From Magnetospirillum sulfuroxidans (GTDB taxonomy: Bacteria > Pseudomonadota > Alphaproteobacteria > Rhodospirillales > Magnetospirillaceae), in NCBI RefSeq assembly GCF_018224925.1, contig NZ_JAGTUF010000006.1, positions 105,980 through 169,979 of the forward strand: a stretch of 64,000 nucleotides of DNA, given 5' to 3'. Position 1 is the stretch's first letter; each line of letters begins with the position of its first letter. The notes under the pieces were generated by a model. That model was not told the origin of the DNA, did not search any database, and was given only the letters and a program-made list of their open reading frames with translations. Both the position numbers and the translations under genes were made by a program. Shown one piece after another: positions 8,487 through 17,400 of this stretch.

Positions 8487-8501
8487 TGGCACGATATGTG
8501 C
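8487..8501 (+). promoter_or_regulatory. Sigma-54 (-24/-12) promoter of the dehydrogenase operon
   Basis: TGGCACG-ATAT-GTGC matches the sigma-54 consensus TGGCACG-N4-TTGC at all but one position. The invariant GG (8488-8489) and GC (8500-8501) have the required spacing. Transcription would start near 8513 and leave an untranslated leader of about 50 bases before the ATG at 8565. The divergent AcoR-type activator supports the call. Confidence 0.85.
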
Positions 8502-8564
8502 GGATGATTGGGCGATCCCGTGTTCAAGCGGGGCATCCAAAGGAAAATCCAGGGAGGATCATCC

Positions 8565-10085
8565 ATGCTGTACGCCGCTCCCGGCTCTGCCGACGCCAAG
8601 GTCACGTTCAAGCCGCGTTACGACAATTTCATCGGCGGCCGCTGGGTCGCCCCGGTCAAGGGCCAGTATTTCGACAACGTCACCCCGATCACCGGCAAAG
8701 TCTTTTGCCAGGCGGCACGCTCGACCGCCGAGGATATCGAGTTGGCGCTGGATGCCGCCCATGCCGCCGCGCCCAAATGGGGCCATACCTCGGTGGCCGA
8801 ACGCGCCTTGGTGATGTGCCGCATCGCCGATCGGATGGAAGCCAATCTGGAAAAGCTGGCCTATGCCGAGTGCGTGGATAACGGCAAGCCGATCCGCGAG
8901 ACCATGGCCGCCGATATTCCGCTGGCCATCGACCATTTCCGCTATTTCGCCTCGTGCATCCGGGCTCAGGAAGGCTCGTTGGCCGAACTTGATTCCGACA
9001 CCGTCGCGTATCACCTGCACGAACCCCTGGGGGTGGTCGGCCAGATCATCCCGTGGAACTTCCCCATCCTGATGGCGACGTGGAAACTGGCCCCGGCGAT
9101 CGCGGCGGGGAATTGCGTGGTGCTCAAGCCGGCGGAACAGACCCCCATCGGCATTTTGGTGTTGATGGAGCTGATCGCCGATATTTTGCCGGCCGGCGTC
9201 ATCAATGTCGTCAACGGCTTCGGGGTCGAGGCCGGCAAGCCGTTGGCCTCAAGCCCGCGCATCGCCAAGATCGCCTTTACCGGGGAAACCACCACCGGCC
9301 GCTTGATCATGCAATATGCCAGTCAGAACCTGATCCCGGTGACGCTGGAACTGGGCGGCAAGTCGCCCAACATCTTTTTCCCCGACGTTGCCGCCGAGGA
9401 CGATGATTTCTTCGATAAGGCCATCGAAGGCTTTGTCATGTTCGCGCTTAATCAGGGCGAGGTGTGCACCTGCCCATCGCGGGCCCTGATCCATGAAAAA
9501 CTGTATGACCGCTTCATGGAACGGGCCTTGACGCGGGTCGCCGCCATCAAGCAGGGCAATCCGTTGGACACCAGCACCATGATCGGCGCCCAGGCTTCCA
9601 GCGAGCAGATGGAAAAGATCCTGTCCTACATGAATATCGGCCAGGAAGAGGGCGCGACCTTGCTGACCGGCGGCGGTCGGGCCGATCTGGGCGGCGAGCT
9701 GTCGGGCGGCTATTACGTCAAGCCGACGGTGTTCAAGGGCCACAACCGGATGCGCATCTTCCAAGAGGAAATCTTCGGCCCGGTGGTGGCGGTGACCACC
9801 TTCAAGGACGAGGACGAGGCGCTGCATCTGGCCAACGATACCTTGTACGGCCTGGGCTCGGGCATCTGGACCCGCGACGGCAACCGCGCCTATCGCTTCG
9901 GTCGCGGCATCAAGGCCGGTCGGGTGTGGACCAATTGCTATCACCTTTATCCGGCGCATGCGGCGTTCGGCGGTTACAAGCAATCGGGGATCGGTCGCGA
10001 AACCCATGCCATGATGCTGGATCATTACCAGCAGACCAAAAACCTGTTGGTCAGCTATAGCCCGAAAGCGCTAGGCTTCTTCTGA
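8565..10085 (+). CDS. NAD-dependent aldehyde dehydrogenase (AcoD/ExaC type)
   Basis: A 506-residue cytoplasmic enzyme oxidising acetaldehyde or similar aldehydes to acids. It has the NAD-binding '[18 protein letters not shown]', the general base glutamate in '[11 protein letters not shown]', and the catalytic cysteine motif '[11 protein letters not shown]', whose CxC form is typical of AcoD/ExaC/AldB enzymes. The ATG at 8565 is preceded by GGGAGGATC at good spacing; an in-frame start at 8508 would add a non-conserved 19-residue tail. It is the first gene of the sigma-54 operon and would remove the aldehyde made by the next gene product. Confidence 0.93.
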   Translation: MLYAAPGSADAKVTFKPRYDNFIGGRWVAPVKGQYFDNVTPITGKVFCQAARSTAEDIELALDAAHAAAPKWGHTSVAERALVMCRIADRMEANLEKLAYAECVDNGKPIRETMAADIPLAIDHFRYFASCIRAQEGSLAELDSDTVAYHLHEPLGVVGQIIPWNFPILMATWKLAPAIAAGNCVVLKPAEQTPIGILVLMELIADILPAGVINVVNGFGVEAGKPLASSPRIAKIAFTGETTTGRLIMQYASQNLIPVTLELGGKSPNIFFPDVAAEDDDFFDKAIEGFVMFALNQGEVCTCPSRALIHEKLYDRFMERALTRVAAIKQGNPLDTSTMIGAQASSEQMEKILSYMNIGQEEGATLLTGGGRADLGGELSGGYYVKPTVFKGHNRMRIFQEEIFGPVVAVTTFKDEDEALHLANDTLYGLGSGIWTRDGNRAYRFGRGIKAGRVWTNCYHLYPAHAAFGGYKQSGIGRETHAMMLDHYQQTKNLLVSYSPKALGFF

Positions 10086-10102
10086 TATCCAAACGCTGCC
10101 GA

Positions 10103-10127
10103 TCCGGGGGCGCTGGACGCTCCCGGA
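10103..10127 (+). other. Intercistronic hairpin between the two dehydrogenase genes
   Basis: A 10-bp stem with one G-T wobble, 10103-10112 and 10118-10127, encloses the loop CTGGA in the 72-base gap. No T-run follows, so it is more likely an mRNA processing or stability element than a terminator. Confidence 0.35.
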
Positions 10128-10157
10128 CGGGCTTCGTGCCCATGTAGGGGATCGATC

Positions 10158-11309
10158 ATGACACAAACCGCTTTCTACATTCCGTCCGTCAATCTGATGG
10201 GGGCCGGCTGTCTTGACGACGCCATTGCCCGCATCAAGACCTATGGCTTTTCCCGCGCGCTGATCGTCACCGACGTGCCGCTGGTCAAGCTGGGCATGGC
10301 CGGGAAGGTTGCCGACCTGTTGGCCGCCCAAGGCATCGCCGCCGCTGTTTTCGATGGGGTTCATCCCAACCCGACCACCAGCAATGTGGAGGCCGGGCTG
10401 GCGCTGTTGCGGGCCAATGGCTGCGATTGCGTTATTTCCCTGGGCGGCGGCTCGCCCCATGACTGTGCCAAGGGCATCGCTTTGTGCGCCGCCAATGGCG
10501 GCGCCATCGGCGATTACGAAGGCGTCGACAAATCGGCCAAGCCGCAAATGCCGCTGATCGCCATTAACACCACCGCCGGCACCGCGTCGGAGATGACCCG
10601 CTTTTGCATCATCACCGACGAATCCCGTCATGTGAAAATGGCCATCGTCGATAAGCACGTCACCCCGATCCTCTCGGTCAACGACCCTGAACTGATGTTG
10701 GCCAAGCCGCCGGCCTTGACCGCCGCCACCGGCATGGATGCGCTGACCCATGCCATCGAGGCTTATGTCTCGATTGCCGCCACGCCGATCACCGATGCCT
10801 GCGCCTTGAAAGCGGTGGGGTTGGTGTCCGCCCATTTGCGTCAGGCGGTGGCCAATGGCGGCGATCTGGCGGCGCGCGAAGCCATGGCCTATGCCCAATT
10901 CCTGGCCGGCATGGCCTTCAACAACGCCTCGCTCGGCTATGTTCATGCCATGGCCCATCAATTGGGCGGGTTTTACGATCTGCCCCATGGCGTCTGCAAT
11001 GCGGTGTTGTTGCCGCATGTGGAGGAATTCAACGCCCAAACCAGCGGTGGGCGGCTGCGCGACGTGGCCGCCGCCATGGGCGTCGATGTGCGCGGAATGG
11101 ACGATACGACGGGGGCCAAGGCCGCCATCGCCGCCATCCGCGCCTTGGCCGGCGATATCGGCATTCCCGCCGGTTTGGCGCAATTGGGGATGAAGGATGC
11201 CGACGTTTCGATCCTGGCCGCCAACGCCATGAAGGACGCCTGCGGCCTGACCAATCCGCGCCGGGCCAGTCAAGAAGAGATCGAAGCCATCTTCCGCGCC
11301 GCCGCATAG
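10158..11309 (+). CDS. adhB: Iron-containing alcohol dehydrogenase (Zymomonas AdhB-like)
   Basis: A 383-residue cytoplasmic group III enzyme interconverting primary alcohols and aldehydes with NAD. It closely follows Zymomonas mobilis ADH2 through '[18 protein letters not shown]', '[20 protein letters not shown]' and '[18 protein letters not shown]'. The metal-binding histidines lie in DALTH, in [11 protein letters not shown] and in DLPHGVCNA. The start is the ATG at 10158, preceded by AGGGGATCG. With the upstream aldehyde dehydrogenase it would convert ethanol-type alcohols to acids through the aldehyde, under AcoR/sigma-54 control. Confidence 0.93.
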   Translation: MTQTAFYIPSVNLMGAGCLDDAIARIKTYGFSRALIVTDVPLVKLGMAGKVADLLAAQGIAAAVFDGVHPNPTTSNVEAGLALLRANGCDCVISLGGGSPHDCAKGIALCAANGGAIGDYEGVDKSAKPQMPLIAINTTAGTASEMTRFCIITDESRHVKMAIVDKHVTPILSVNDPELMLAKPPALTAATGMDALTHAIEAYVSIAATPITDACALKAVGLVSAHLRQAVANGGDLAAREAMAYAQFLAGMAFNNASLGYVHAMAHQLGGFYDLPHGVCNAVLLPHVEEFNAQTSGGRLRDVAAAMGVDVRGMDDTTGAKAAIAAIRALAGDIGIPAGLAQLGMKDADVSILAANAMKDACGLTNPRRASQEEIEAIFRAAA

Positions 11310-11324
11310 AAAGCCGCGACCTTG

Positions 11325-11354
11325 CCGGGGATGGTTTGCCCATCCCCGGTTTTT
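11325..11354 (+). terminator. Rho-independent terminator inside the alcohol operon
   Basis: A perfect 10-bp stem (11325-11334 and 11340-11349) with loop TTTGC is followed directly by five Ts (11350-11354). It stands 15 bases past the alcohol dehydrogenase stop and 16 bases before the DUF779 gene. DUF779 must be expressed by read-through or from its own promoter. This is a textbook intrinsic terminator. Confidence 0.85.
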
Positions 11355-11370
11355 CTCCCGGAGGTCTTTC

Positions 11371-11727
11371 ATGGTGCAACGGGTTTTGGCCACTGATGCC
11401 GCCTTGGCGTTGATCGAAACGCTGAAGCTTAAGCATGGGCCGTTGATGTTTCACCAATCGGGCGGGTGCTGCGATGGCAGCGCCCCCATGTGCTATGCCC
11501 TGGGTGAGTTCCTGGTGGGCGAATCCGACGTCAAATTGGGGGTGATCGGCGATTGCCCGTTTTACATGGGCAAGGCGCAATTCGAATATTGGCGTCACAC
11601 CCAATTGATCATCGACGTCGTGCCGGGGCGCGGCGGCATGTTTTCGCTGGAAGGGCCGGAGGGCCTGCGCTTCCTGACCCGGTCACGGGTGTTCACCGAT
11701 GCCGAGGTGGCCGCGCTGGGAGATTAA
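11371..11727 (+). CDS. DUF779 domain protein, candidate metal-binding partner of aldehyde dehydrogenase
   Basis: A 118-residue cytoplasmic protein covering DUF779 in full. Its hallmark is a Cys/His cluster near the start, 'FHQSGGCCDGSAPMC', with His28, Cys33, Cys34 and Cys41, which could bind metal. DUF779 genes recur next to ExaC/AcoD-type aldehyde dehydrogenases, as here, but no reaction is assigned. CGGAGG lies eight bases before the ATG. An intrinsic terminator separates it from the two dehydrogenase genes, and its 3' end overlaps the convergent tetR gene by four bases. Confidence 0.85.
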   Translation: MVQRVLATDAALALIETLKLKHGPLMFHQSGGCCDGSAPMCYALGEFLVGESDVKLGVIGDCPFYMGKAQFEYWRHTQLIIDVVPGRGGMFSLEGPEGLRFLTRSRVFTDAEVAALGD

Positions 11728-12323
11728 CCCGGCTTGGGGCCCGGCCAGGCTGACAAGGCGGTGGCGGCGACCTGACGCAATTGTTCGCGGGTGGCGCCGG
11801 CGACCACCTGAATGGCCATGCCCTGGGCGACGGTGATGATGAAACGGGTCAAGGCCAAGGTGTCGCAATCGGCCGGTAATTCGCCGGCCTGCCGGCCCTG
11901 GTCGAGGCGGGCGACCATCCTGGTCTGGTATTGCTCGCGGATTTTATTGAGCTCCAGCTTGACCGCGTCGGCTTCGTCGGCGCCGCTTAGGGTCGCCTTG
12001 ATCGCCATGCAGCCGACCGGCTGGGTCGGGTCGGTCATCATGTCGGCGCCGCCCAACAGCAGCCGTTCGGCCACTTGGTAGGCGGTGGGGGCGGACAGCG
12101 CCTCGCTCATATAGGCGGCTTTTTCCGAGACATAACGGTCCATGGCCTTGCGGAACAATTCTTCCTTGTTGCCGAAGGCGGCGTACAGGCTGGGGCGGTT
12201 GATGCCCATGGCCTGGGTCAGATCGGTGAGCGTCGTGGCTTCGTAGCCCTTTTGCCAAAACACGCCCAAGGCCTTGTCCAAGGCCTGTTCCGGGCAAAAG
12301 CAGCGGGGGCGTCCGATAGCCAT
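11724..12323 (-). CDS. TetR family repressor, divergent from SDR/efflux genes
   Basis: A 199-residue DNA-binding protein. The N-terminal helix-turn-helix region (about 10-55) reads 'ALDKALGVFWQKGYEATTLTDL' then 'GINRPSLYAAFGNKEELF', close to the AcrR/YvdT-like group. The rest is a ligand-binding helical domain of the TetR C-terminal type. The ATG at 12323 fits the family start 'MAIGRPR'. The gene is divergent from the SDR-efflux operon, and two operator-like repeats sit between them, so it probably represses that operon and itself. Confidence 0.9.
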   Translation of the reverse strand: MAIGRPRCFCPEQALDKALGVFWQKGYEATTLTDLTQAMGINRPSLYAAFGNKEELFRKAMDRYVSEKAAYMSEALSAPTAYQVAERLLLGGADMMTDPTQPVGCMAIKATLSGADEADAVKLELNKIREQYQTRMVARLDQGRQAGELPADCDTLALTRFIITVAQGMAIQVVAGATREQLRQVAATALSAWPGPKPG

Positions 12324-12343
12324 ACCATTGGCTCCTTGATTTC

Positions 12344-12360
12344 TGTACCGAAGAGTAAAA
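12344..12360. promoter_or_regulatory. Second, degenerate TetR operator
   Basis: TGTACCGAAGAGTAAAA repeats the better operator at 12394-12413 (TTTGTACCGATCAGTACAAA) with a decayed right arm. It lies 20 bases before the tetR start codon, where binding would block autotranscription. Confidence 0.5.
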
Positions 12361-12367
12361 TATTCTG

Positions 12368-12413
12368 TTGACACCCTCCTGTCCAGTCCGATATTTGTAC
12401 CGATCAGTACAAA
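12368..12413 (+). promoter_or_regulatory. SDR-efflux promoter with perfect TetR operator
   Basis: A consensus -35, TTGACA (12368-12373), is followed after 17-18 bases by a weak -10 around 12391-12397. The -10 overlaps a perfect inverted repeat, TTTGTAC-N6-GTACAAA (12394-12400 and 12407-12413). This geometry is classical for TetR repression: the repressor would cover the -10 element and start site. Confidence 0.7.
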
Positions 12414-12437
12414 ACAGATGGATGGAGCATCCCCCAC

Positions 12438-13187
12438 ATGAGCAAGCCCCTTTCCGGCAAGATTGCCCTGGTCACTGGTGGCGCCCGCGGCATCGGCGCC
12501 GCCATCGTCCGCTCGTTGGCCGCCGATGGCGCCGCTGTCGCCATCAGCTATTCCGCCTCGGCCGAGAAGGCCGAGGCCTTGGTGGCCGAACTCAAGGCGC
12601 AGGGCGTGACCGCCGCCGCCTTTCAGGCCGATCAGGCTGACACCGCCCAGGTCGATGGCCTGATCGCGGCGGTTTACGCCCATTTCGGCCGCCTGGATAT
12701 CTTGGTCAACAATGCCGGCGTGTTCATCGGTTGGCCGGTGGACGCGGTGGCGGCGGATCGGGCGGCGCTTGATCGCCTTTATGCCATCAACCAGCACGGC
12801 GTCATCGCCGCCATTCGCCGCGCGTCGCAAGTGATGGCCGAAGGTGGCCGCATCATCACCATCGGCTCGGTGCTGGCCCAGCGTTCCGGCTTTCCCGGCA
12901 TCGCCGATTACGTCGCCAGCAAGGCGGCGGTGGTTGGCTATGCCAAGGGCGCGGCCCGCGATCTGGCGGCGAAAAAGATCACCGTCAACGTGGTTCAGCC
13001 CGGATCCACCGCCACCGAGATGAACTCGGAGGTGGGTGATTTCGCCGATCTGCAACGTTCCGGCATTCCGCTCGGCCGTTTTGCCCAGCCGGGAGAAATC
13101 GCCGCTGCCGTTTCCTATCTGGCCTCGCCGGGGGCGGCTTTCGTCACCGGTCAGGTGATCACCGTCGATGGCGGTTTCACCGCGTGA
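12438..13187 (+). CDS. SDR family oxidoreductase
   Basis: A 249-residue classical short-chain dehydrogenase/reductase. The cofactor motif TGGARGIG is near residue 14. 'NNAGV', the catalytic serine in 'TIGSVLAQRSG', the YxxxK motif 'YVASK' and 'GQVITVDGGF' near the end are all present. The residue after the second strand suggests NADP use, but the substrate is unknown. It is the first gene of the operon read toward the RND pump, so it may detoxify a compound the pump exports or that the TetR protein senses. Its last codons fall in a triplicated 23-bp unit. Confidence 0.9.
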   Translation: MSKPLSGKIALVTGGARGIGAAIVRSLAADGAAVAISYSASAEKAEALVAELKAQGVTAAAFQADQADTAQVDGLIAAVYAHFGRLDILVNNAGVFIGWPVDAVAADRAALDRLYAINQHGVIAAIRRASQVMAEGGRIITIGSVLAQRSGFPGIADYVASKAAVVGYAKGAARDLAAKKITVNVVQPGSTATEMNSEVGDFADLQRSGIPLGRFAQPGEIAAAVSYLASPGAAFVTGQVITVDGGFTA

Positions 13188-13239
13188 ATGACTGCGGTTT
13201 CACCGCGTGAATGGTTGCGGTTTCACCGCGTGAACTACA
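13171..13239 (+). repeat. Three tandem 23-bp units, each with a small hairpin
   Basis: Units start at 13171, 13194 and 13217. Each begins GCGGTTTCACCGCGTGAA, and the last five or six bases vary. The first unit encodes the C-terminus and TGA stop of the SDR; the other two extend the gap to the RND adaptor gene. Each unit contains the palindrome GCGGT-TTC-ACCGC. It looks like repeated slippage or duplication of the gene end. Confidence 0.9.
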
Positions 13240-13250
13240 GGAGCATCGTC

Positions 13251-14435
13251 ATGGGCGTCGTCCTTTCGAAAAACAAACTTTGGCTCGCCGGTGTTGCCGT
13301 GACGGTGATTGTCGTCGGCGGCGGCTTGGCCGTCTCTTTGAACGGTCACGTCGCCAAGGCGACGCAAAGCGCGGTGGCGGCGCCGCCGCCGTTGCCGGTT
13401 TCGGTGGCGGTGGTGGAAAGCCGCGACATGGTGGCATGGGAGGAATTCTCGGGCCGGCTGGAAGCGGTGGAACGGGTCGAGCTGCGCTCTCGCGTGGCCG
13501 GGCAGGTGCAAGCGGTGCATTTCCGCGAGGGCGGGCTGGTGAAAAAGGGGGATCTGCTGGTCACCATTGATCCCGCCCCGTTCGCCGCCGAAGTGGCCCG
13601 CGCCGAGGCGCAACTGGCCTCGGCGCAGGCGCGGCTGACCTTTACCCAGCGTGAACATGACCGCGCCCGCCAATTGACCGGATCAGGCAATATGCCGGTG
13701 CGGGAATTGGATACCCGCGCCAATGCCTATGCCGAGGCCCAGGCCAGTGTGCGGGTGGCGCAGGCGGCGCTGCAAAGCGCCCGTCTGGATTTGGGCTATA
13801 GCCGGATCACCGCCCCGATTTCCGGTCGCATCGGCAAGGCGCAGATCACCGCCGGCAATCTGGTGCCGGCCGGGGCCGGCGCCCCGGTTCTCGCCACCTT
13901 GGTGTCGGTGTCGCCCATCCATGCCAGCTTCGATGCGGACGAACAGGTGGTGACGCACGCGTTGGCCGACCTTAAGGGCGGCGCGGTCGACGGTATCCCG
14001 GTGCGCATGCAGGTGGGCGGGCACGAGACCAGCGGCAGCGTGCAGATGATCGACAATACCGTCGACGTCAAAAGCGGCACCGTGCAGGTCCGCGCCATCT
14101 TCGCCAACGACGACGGGGCGCTGATCCCCGGTCAATTCGCCCGTCTGTCGTTGGGCCAGCCGCAAAGCCGGCCGGTGCTGCTGGTCTCTGAACGGGCCAT
14201 CGGCACCGATCAGGACAAGAAGTACGTGCTGGTGGTCGGTGCCGACAACAAGGCGCTGTATCGCCAGATCACCCTGGGGAGCGCCACCGATGGCTTGCGG
14301 GTGGTGACGTCCGGTTTGCAGCCGGGCGAACGCATTGTCGTCAACGGCCTGCAACGCCTGCGCCCCGGCGCCGTCGTCGCCCCGCACGAGGTGGCGATGC
14401 TGGCCAAGAATCCCGACGCGCTGGCGCAACGTTGA
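13251..14435 (+). CDS. RND efflux periplasmic adaptor (membrane fusion protein)
   Basis: A 394-residue adaptor linking an inner membrane RND pump to an outer membrane channel. It has an N-terminal membrane anchor or signal (about 8-30), a biotinyl-lipoyl half 'VEAVERVELRSRVAGQVQAVHFREGGLVKKGDLL', an alpha-helical hairpin (about 100-165), the second lipoyl half 'LGYSRITAPISGRIGKAQITAGN', and beta-barrel and membrane-proximal domains. I chose the ATG at 13251, which has CAGGAG upstream, over 13188, which starts inside the tandem repeat. It resembles MexE/AcrA types. No outer membrane factor gene is nearby. Confidence 0.92.
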   Translation: MGVVLSKNKLWLAGVAVTVIVVGGGLAVSLNGHVAKATQSAVAAPPPLPVSVAVVESRDMVAWEEFSGRLEAVERVELRSRVAGQVQAVHFREGGLVKKGDLLVTIDPAPFAAEVARAEAQLASAQARLTFTQREHDRARQLTGSGNMPVRELDTRANAYAEAQASVRVAQAALQSARLDLGYSRITAPISGRIGKAQITAGNLVPAGAGAPVLATLVSVSPIHASFDADEQVVTHALADLKGGAVDGIPVRMQVGGHETSGSVQMIDNTVDVKSGTVQVRAIFANDDGALIPGQFARLSLGQPQSRPVLLVSERAIGTDQDKKYVLVVGADNKALYRQITLGSATDGLRVVTSGLQPGERIVVNGLQRLRPGAVVAPHEVAMLAKNPDALAQR

Positions 14436-14463
14436 TTTTTCCCGACAAGACGAGGGCGACATC

Positions 14464-17400
14464 ATGAACATCTCTAAATTCTTCATCGACCGCCCCGTCT
14501 TTGCCGGTGTCTTGTCGGTGCTGATCTTCGTGTCCGGTCTGCTGGCCCTGGGCAATCTGCCGATTTCCGAATATCCGGAAGTGGTGCCGCCCACGGTGGT
14601 GGTGCGGGCCAATTATCCTGGCGCTAATCCGACGGTGATCGCCGAGACGGTGGCCACCCCGATCGAAGAAGCCATCAACGGCGTCGAGAACATGCTGTAC
14701 ATGGGGTCTCAGGCAACCACCGATGGCCTGATGACGTTGACGGTGACCTTTAAGCTGGGCACCGATCCCGACAAGGCCCAGCAATTGGTGCAAAACCGGG
14801 TTTCCCAGGCCGAGCCGCGCCTGCCCGAGGAAGTCCGGCGCTTGGGCATCACCACGGTGAAAAGCTCGCCCGATCTGACCATGGTGGTGCATCTGCTGTC
14901 ACCCGACGGCCGCTATGACATGACCTATCTGCGCAATTACGCGGTGCTGAACGTCAAGGACCGGCTGGCCCGCATCAACGGGGTCGGTCAGGTGCAGTTG
15001 TTCGGCTCGGGCGATTATTCCATGCGGATCTGGCTTGACCCGCAAAAGGTGGCGGAACGCGGTCTTGCCGCCGGCGACGTGGTCGCCGCCATTCGCGAAC
15101 AAAACGTCCAGGCGGCGGCCGGCGTCGTCGGCGCTTCGCCCGGCCTGGCGGGGGTGGACCTGCAATTGTCGGTCAACGCCCAAGGACGCCTGCAAAGCGA
15201 AGACGAATTCGGCGACATCATCGTCAAGACCGACGCCAATGGCGCCGTCACCCGTCTGCGCGATCTCGGCCGGATCGAATTGGGGGCGGCGCAATACGCG
15301 TTGCGTTCCTTGCTCGACAACAAATCGGCGGTGGCGGTGCCGATCTTCCAGGCGCCGGGCTCCAACGCCATCGAGATTTCCGACCATGTGCGCGCCACCA
15401 TGGCCGAGTTGAAAACCTATATGCCCGAGGGCATCGATTACGAAATCGTCTATGACCCGACCCAATTCGTCCGCGCTTCGATCAAATCGGTGATCCATAC
15501 GCTGTTGGAAGCGGTGTTGCTGGTGGTGCTGGTGGTGATCTTGTTCCTGCAAACCTGGCGGGCGTCGATCATTCCGTTGCTGGCGGTTCCGGTTTCGGTG
15601 GTCGGCACCTTCGCCGTCATGCATCTGCTGGGGGTGTCCATCAACGCCTTGTCGCTGTTCGGGCTGGTGCTGGCCATCGGCATCGTCGTCGATGACGCCA
15701 TCGTCGTCGTCGAGAACGTCGAACGCAATATCGAAGCCGGGCTTAGTCCCAAGCAAGCCACCTATCGGGCCATGCGCGAAGTCTCTGGTCCCATTGTCGC
15801 CATCGCTTTGGTGCTGGTGGCGGTGTTCGTGCCGCTGGCCTTCATCAGCGGCCTGACCGGGCAGTTCTATAAGCAATTCGCCCTGACCATCGCCATTTCC
15901 ACGGTGATCTCGGCGATCAATTCGCTGACCTTGTCGCCGGCGCTGTCGGCCTTGCTGCTGAAGGGGCACGACGCCCCCAAGGACCGGCTGACCCGGATCA
16001 TGGATAGCGGTCTGGGCTGGCTGTTTCGCGGGTTTAACCGTGTTTTCGGCGCCGGCACCCGTGCTTATGCCGGCGGCGTGGAAAAGGTCATCGGCCGCAA
16101 GGCGCTGATGATGGCGATCTATCTGGCCATGGTCGGGGTGACCTATGGTCTGTTCCAGGCGGTGCCCGGCGGGTTCGTCCCCATGCAGGACAAGCAATAC
16201 CTGATCGGCTTCGCCCAATTGCCCGACGCCGCCACCTTGGACCGGACCGAGGACGTGATCCGCACCATGAGCGCCATCGCCCTGGAAGATCCCGGCGTCG
16301 AGCACGCCATTTCCTTCCCCGGTCTGTCGATCAACGGTTTCACCAATTCCACCAATTCCGGCATCGTCTTCGCCGCGTTGAAATCTTTTGACCAGCGTCA
16401 GGACCCCAGCATGAGCGCGGGGGCCATCGCCATGCGCCTGAACCAGAAATATGCCGGCTTGCAAGACGCCTTTGTCGTCATGTTCCCGCCGCCGCCGGTT
16501 CAGGGGCTGGGCACCACCGGCGGGTTCAAATTGCAGATCGAGGATCGCGGCTCGGCCGGCTATCCGGCCACCGACGCGGCGGTCAAGGCGTTCATGGCCG
16601 AAGCGGCCAAGGCGCCGGAACTGGCCAATCTTTTTTCCAGCTATCAGGTCAACGTGCCGCAGCTCTATGCCGATCTTGACCGCACCAAGGCGCGTCAGTT
16701 GGGGGTGGCGGTGACCGACGTGTTCGACACCTTGCAGATTTATTTGGGCAGTCTGTACGTCAATGACTTCAACAAGTTCGGCCGCACCTATTCGGTCCGG
16801 GTCCAGGCCGATGCCCCGTTCCGCGCCCATGCCGACGATATCGGCAAGCTGAAGGTGCGCTCGAATAGCGGCGAGATGGTGCCGTTGGCGGCGTTGCTGG
16901 CGGTCAAGCAGACGGCGGGACCGGAACGGGCCATGCGCTATAACGGCTTTTTGTCCGCCGATATCAGCGGCGCCGCCGCGCCCGGCTATTCCTCGGGCGA
17001 AGCCCAGGCCGCGGCCGAGCGCATCGCCGCGCAGACCCTGCCCAAGGGCTTTTCCTTCGAATGGACGGAATTGACCTATCAGCAGATCTTGGCCGGCAAT
17101 TCCGCCGTCATCGTCTTCCCGCTGGCCATCTTGCTGGTGTTCCTGGTGCTGGCGGCGCAATACGAAAGCCTGACCCTGCCCATCGCCATCATCATGATCG
17201 TCCCCATGGGGCTGCTGGCGGCGATGACCGGCATCTGGCTGACCGGCGGCGACAACAACGTCTTTACCCAAATCGGCCTGGTGGTGCTGGTTGGTCTTTC
17301 GGCCAAGAACGCCATCTTGATCGTCGAATTCGCCCGCGAACTGGAATTCGTCGGCCGCACCCCGATGCAGGCGGCGATGGAGGCGGCGCGGCTACGGTTG

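Noticed and set aside
12324..13055. N-terminal extension of the tetR frame by about 240 codons
   Set aside because: The extension runs antisense through the SDR gene. The family start MAIGRPR and the operators place the true start at 12323.
14899..17271. A 790-codon open frame on the minus strand opposite the RND permease
   Set aside because: It is an antisense shadow in GC-rich DNA, rich in Gly, His, Asp and Gln, with no recognisable domain or start signal.
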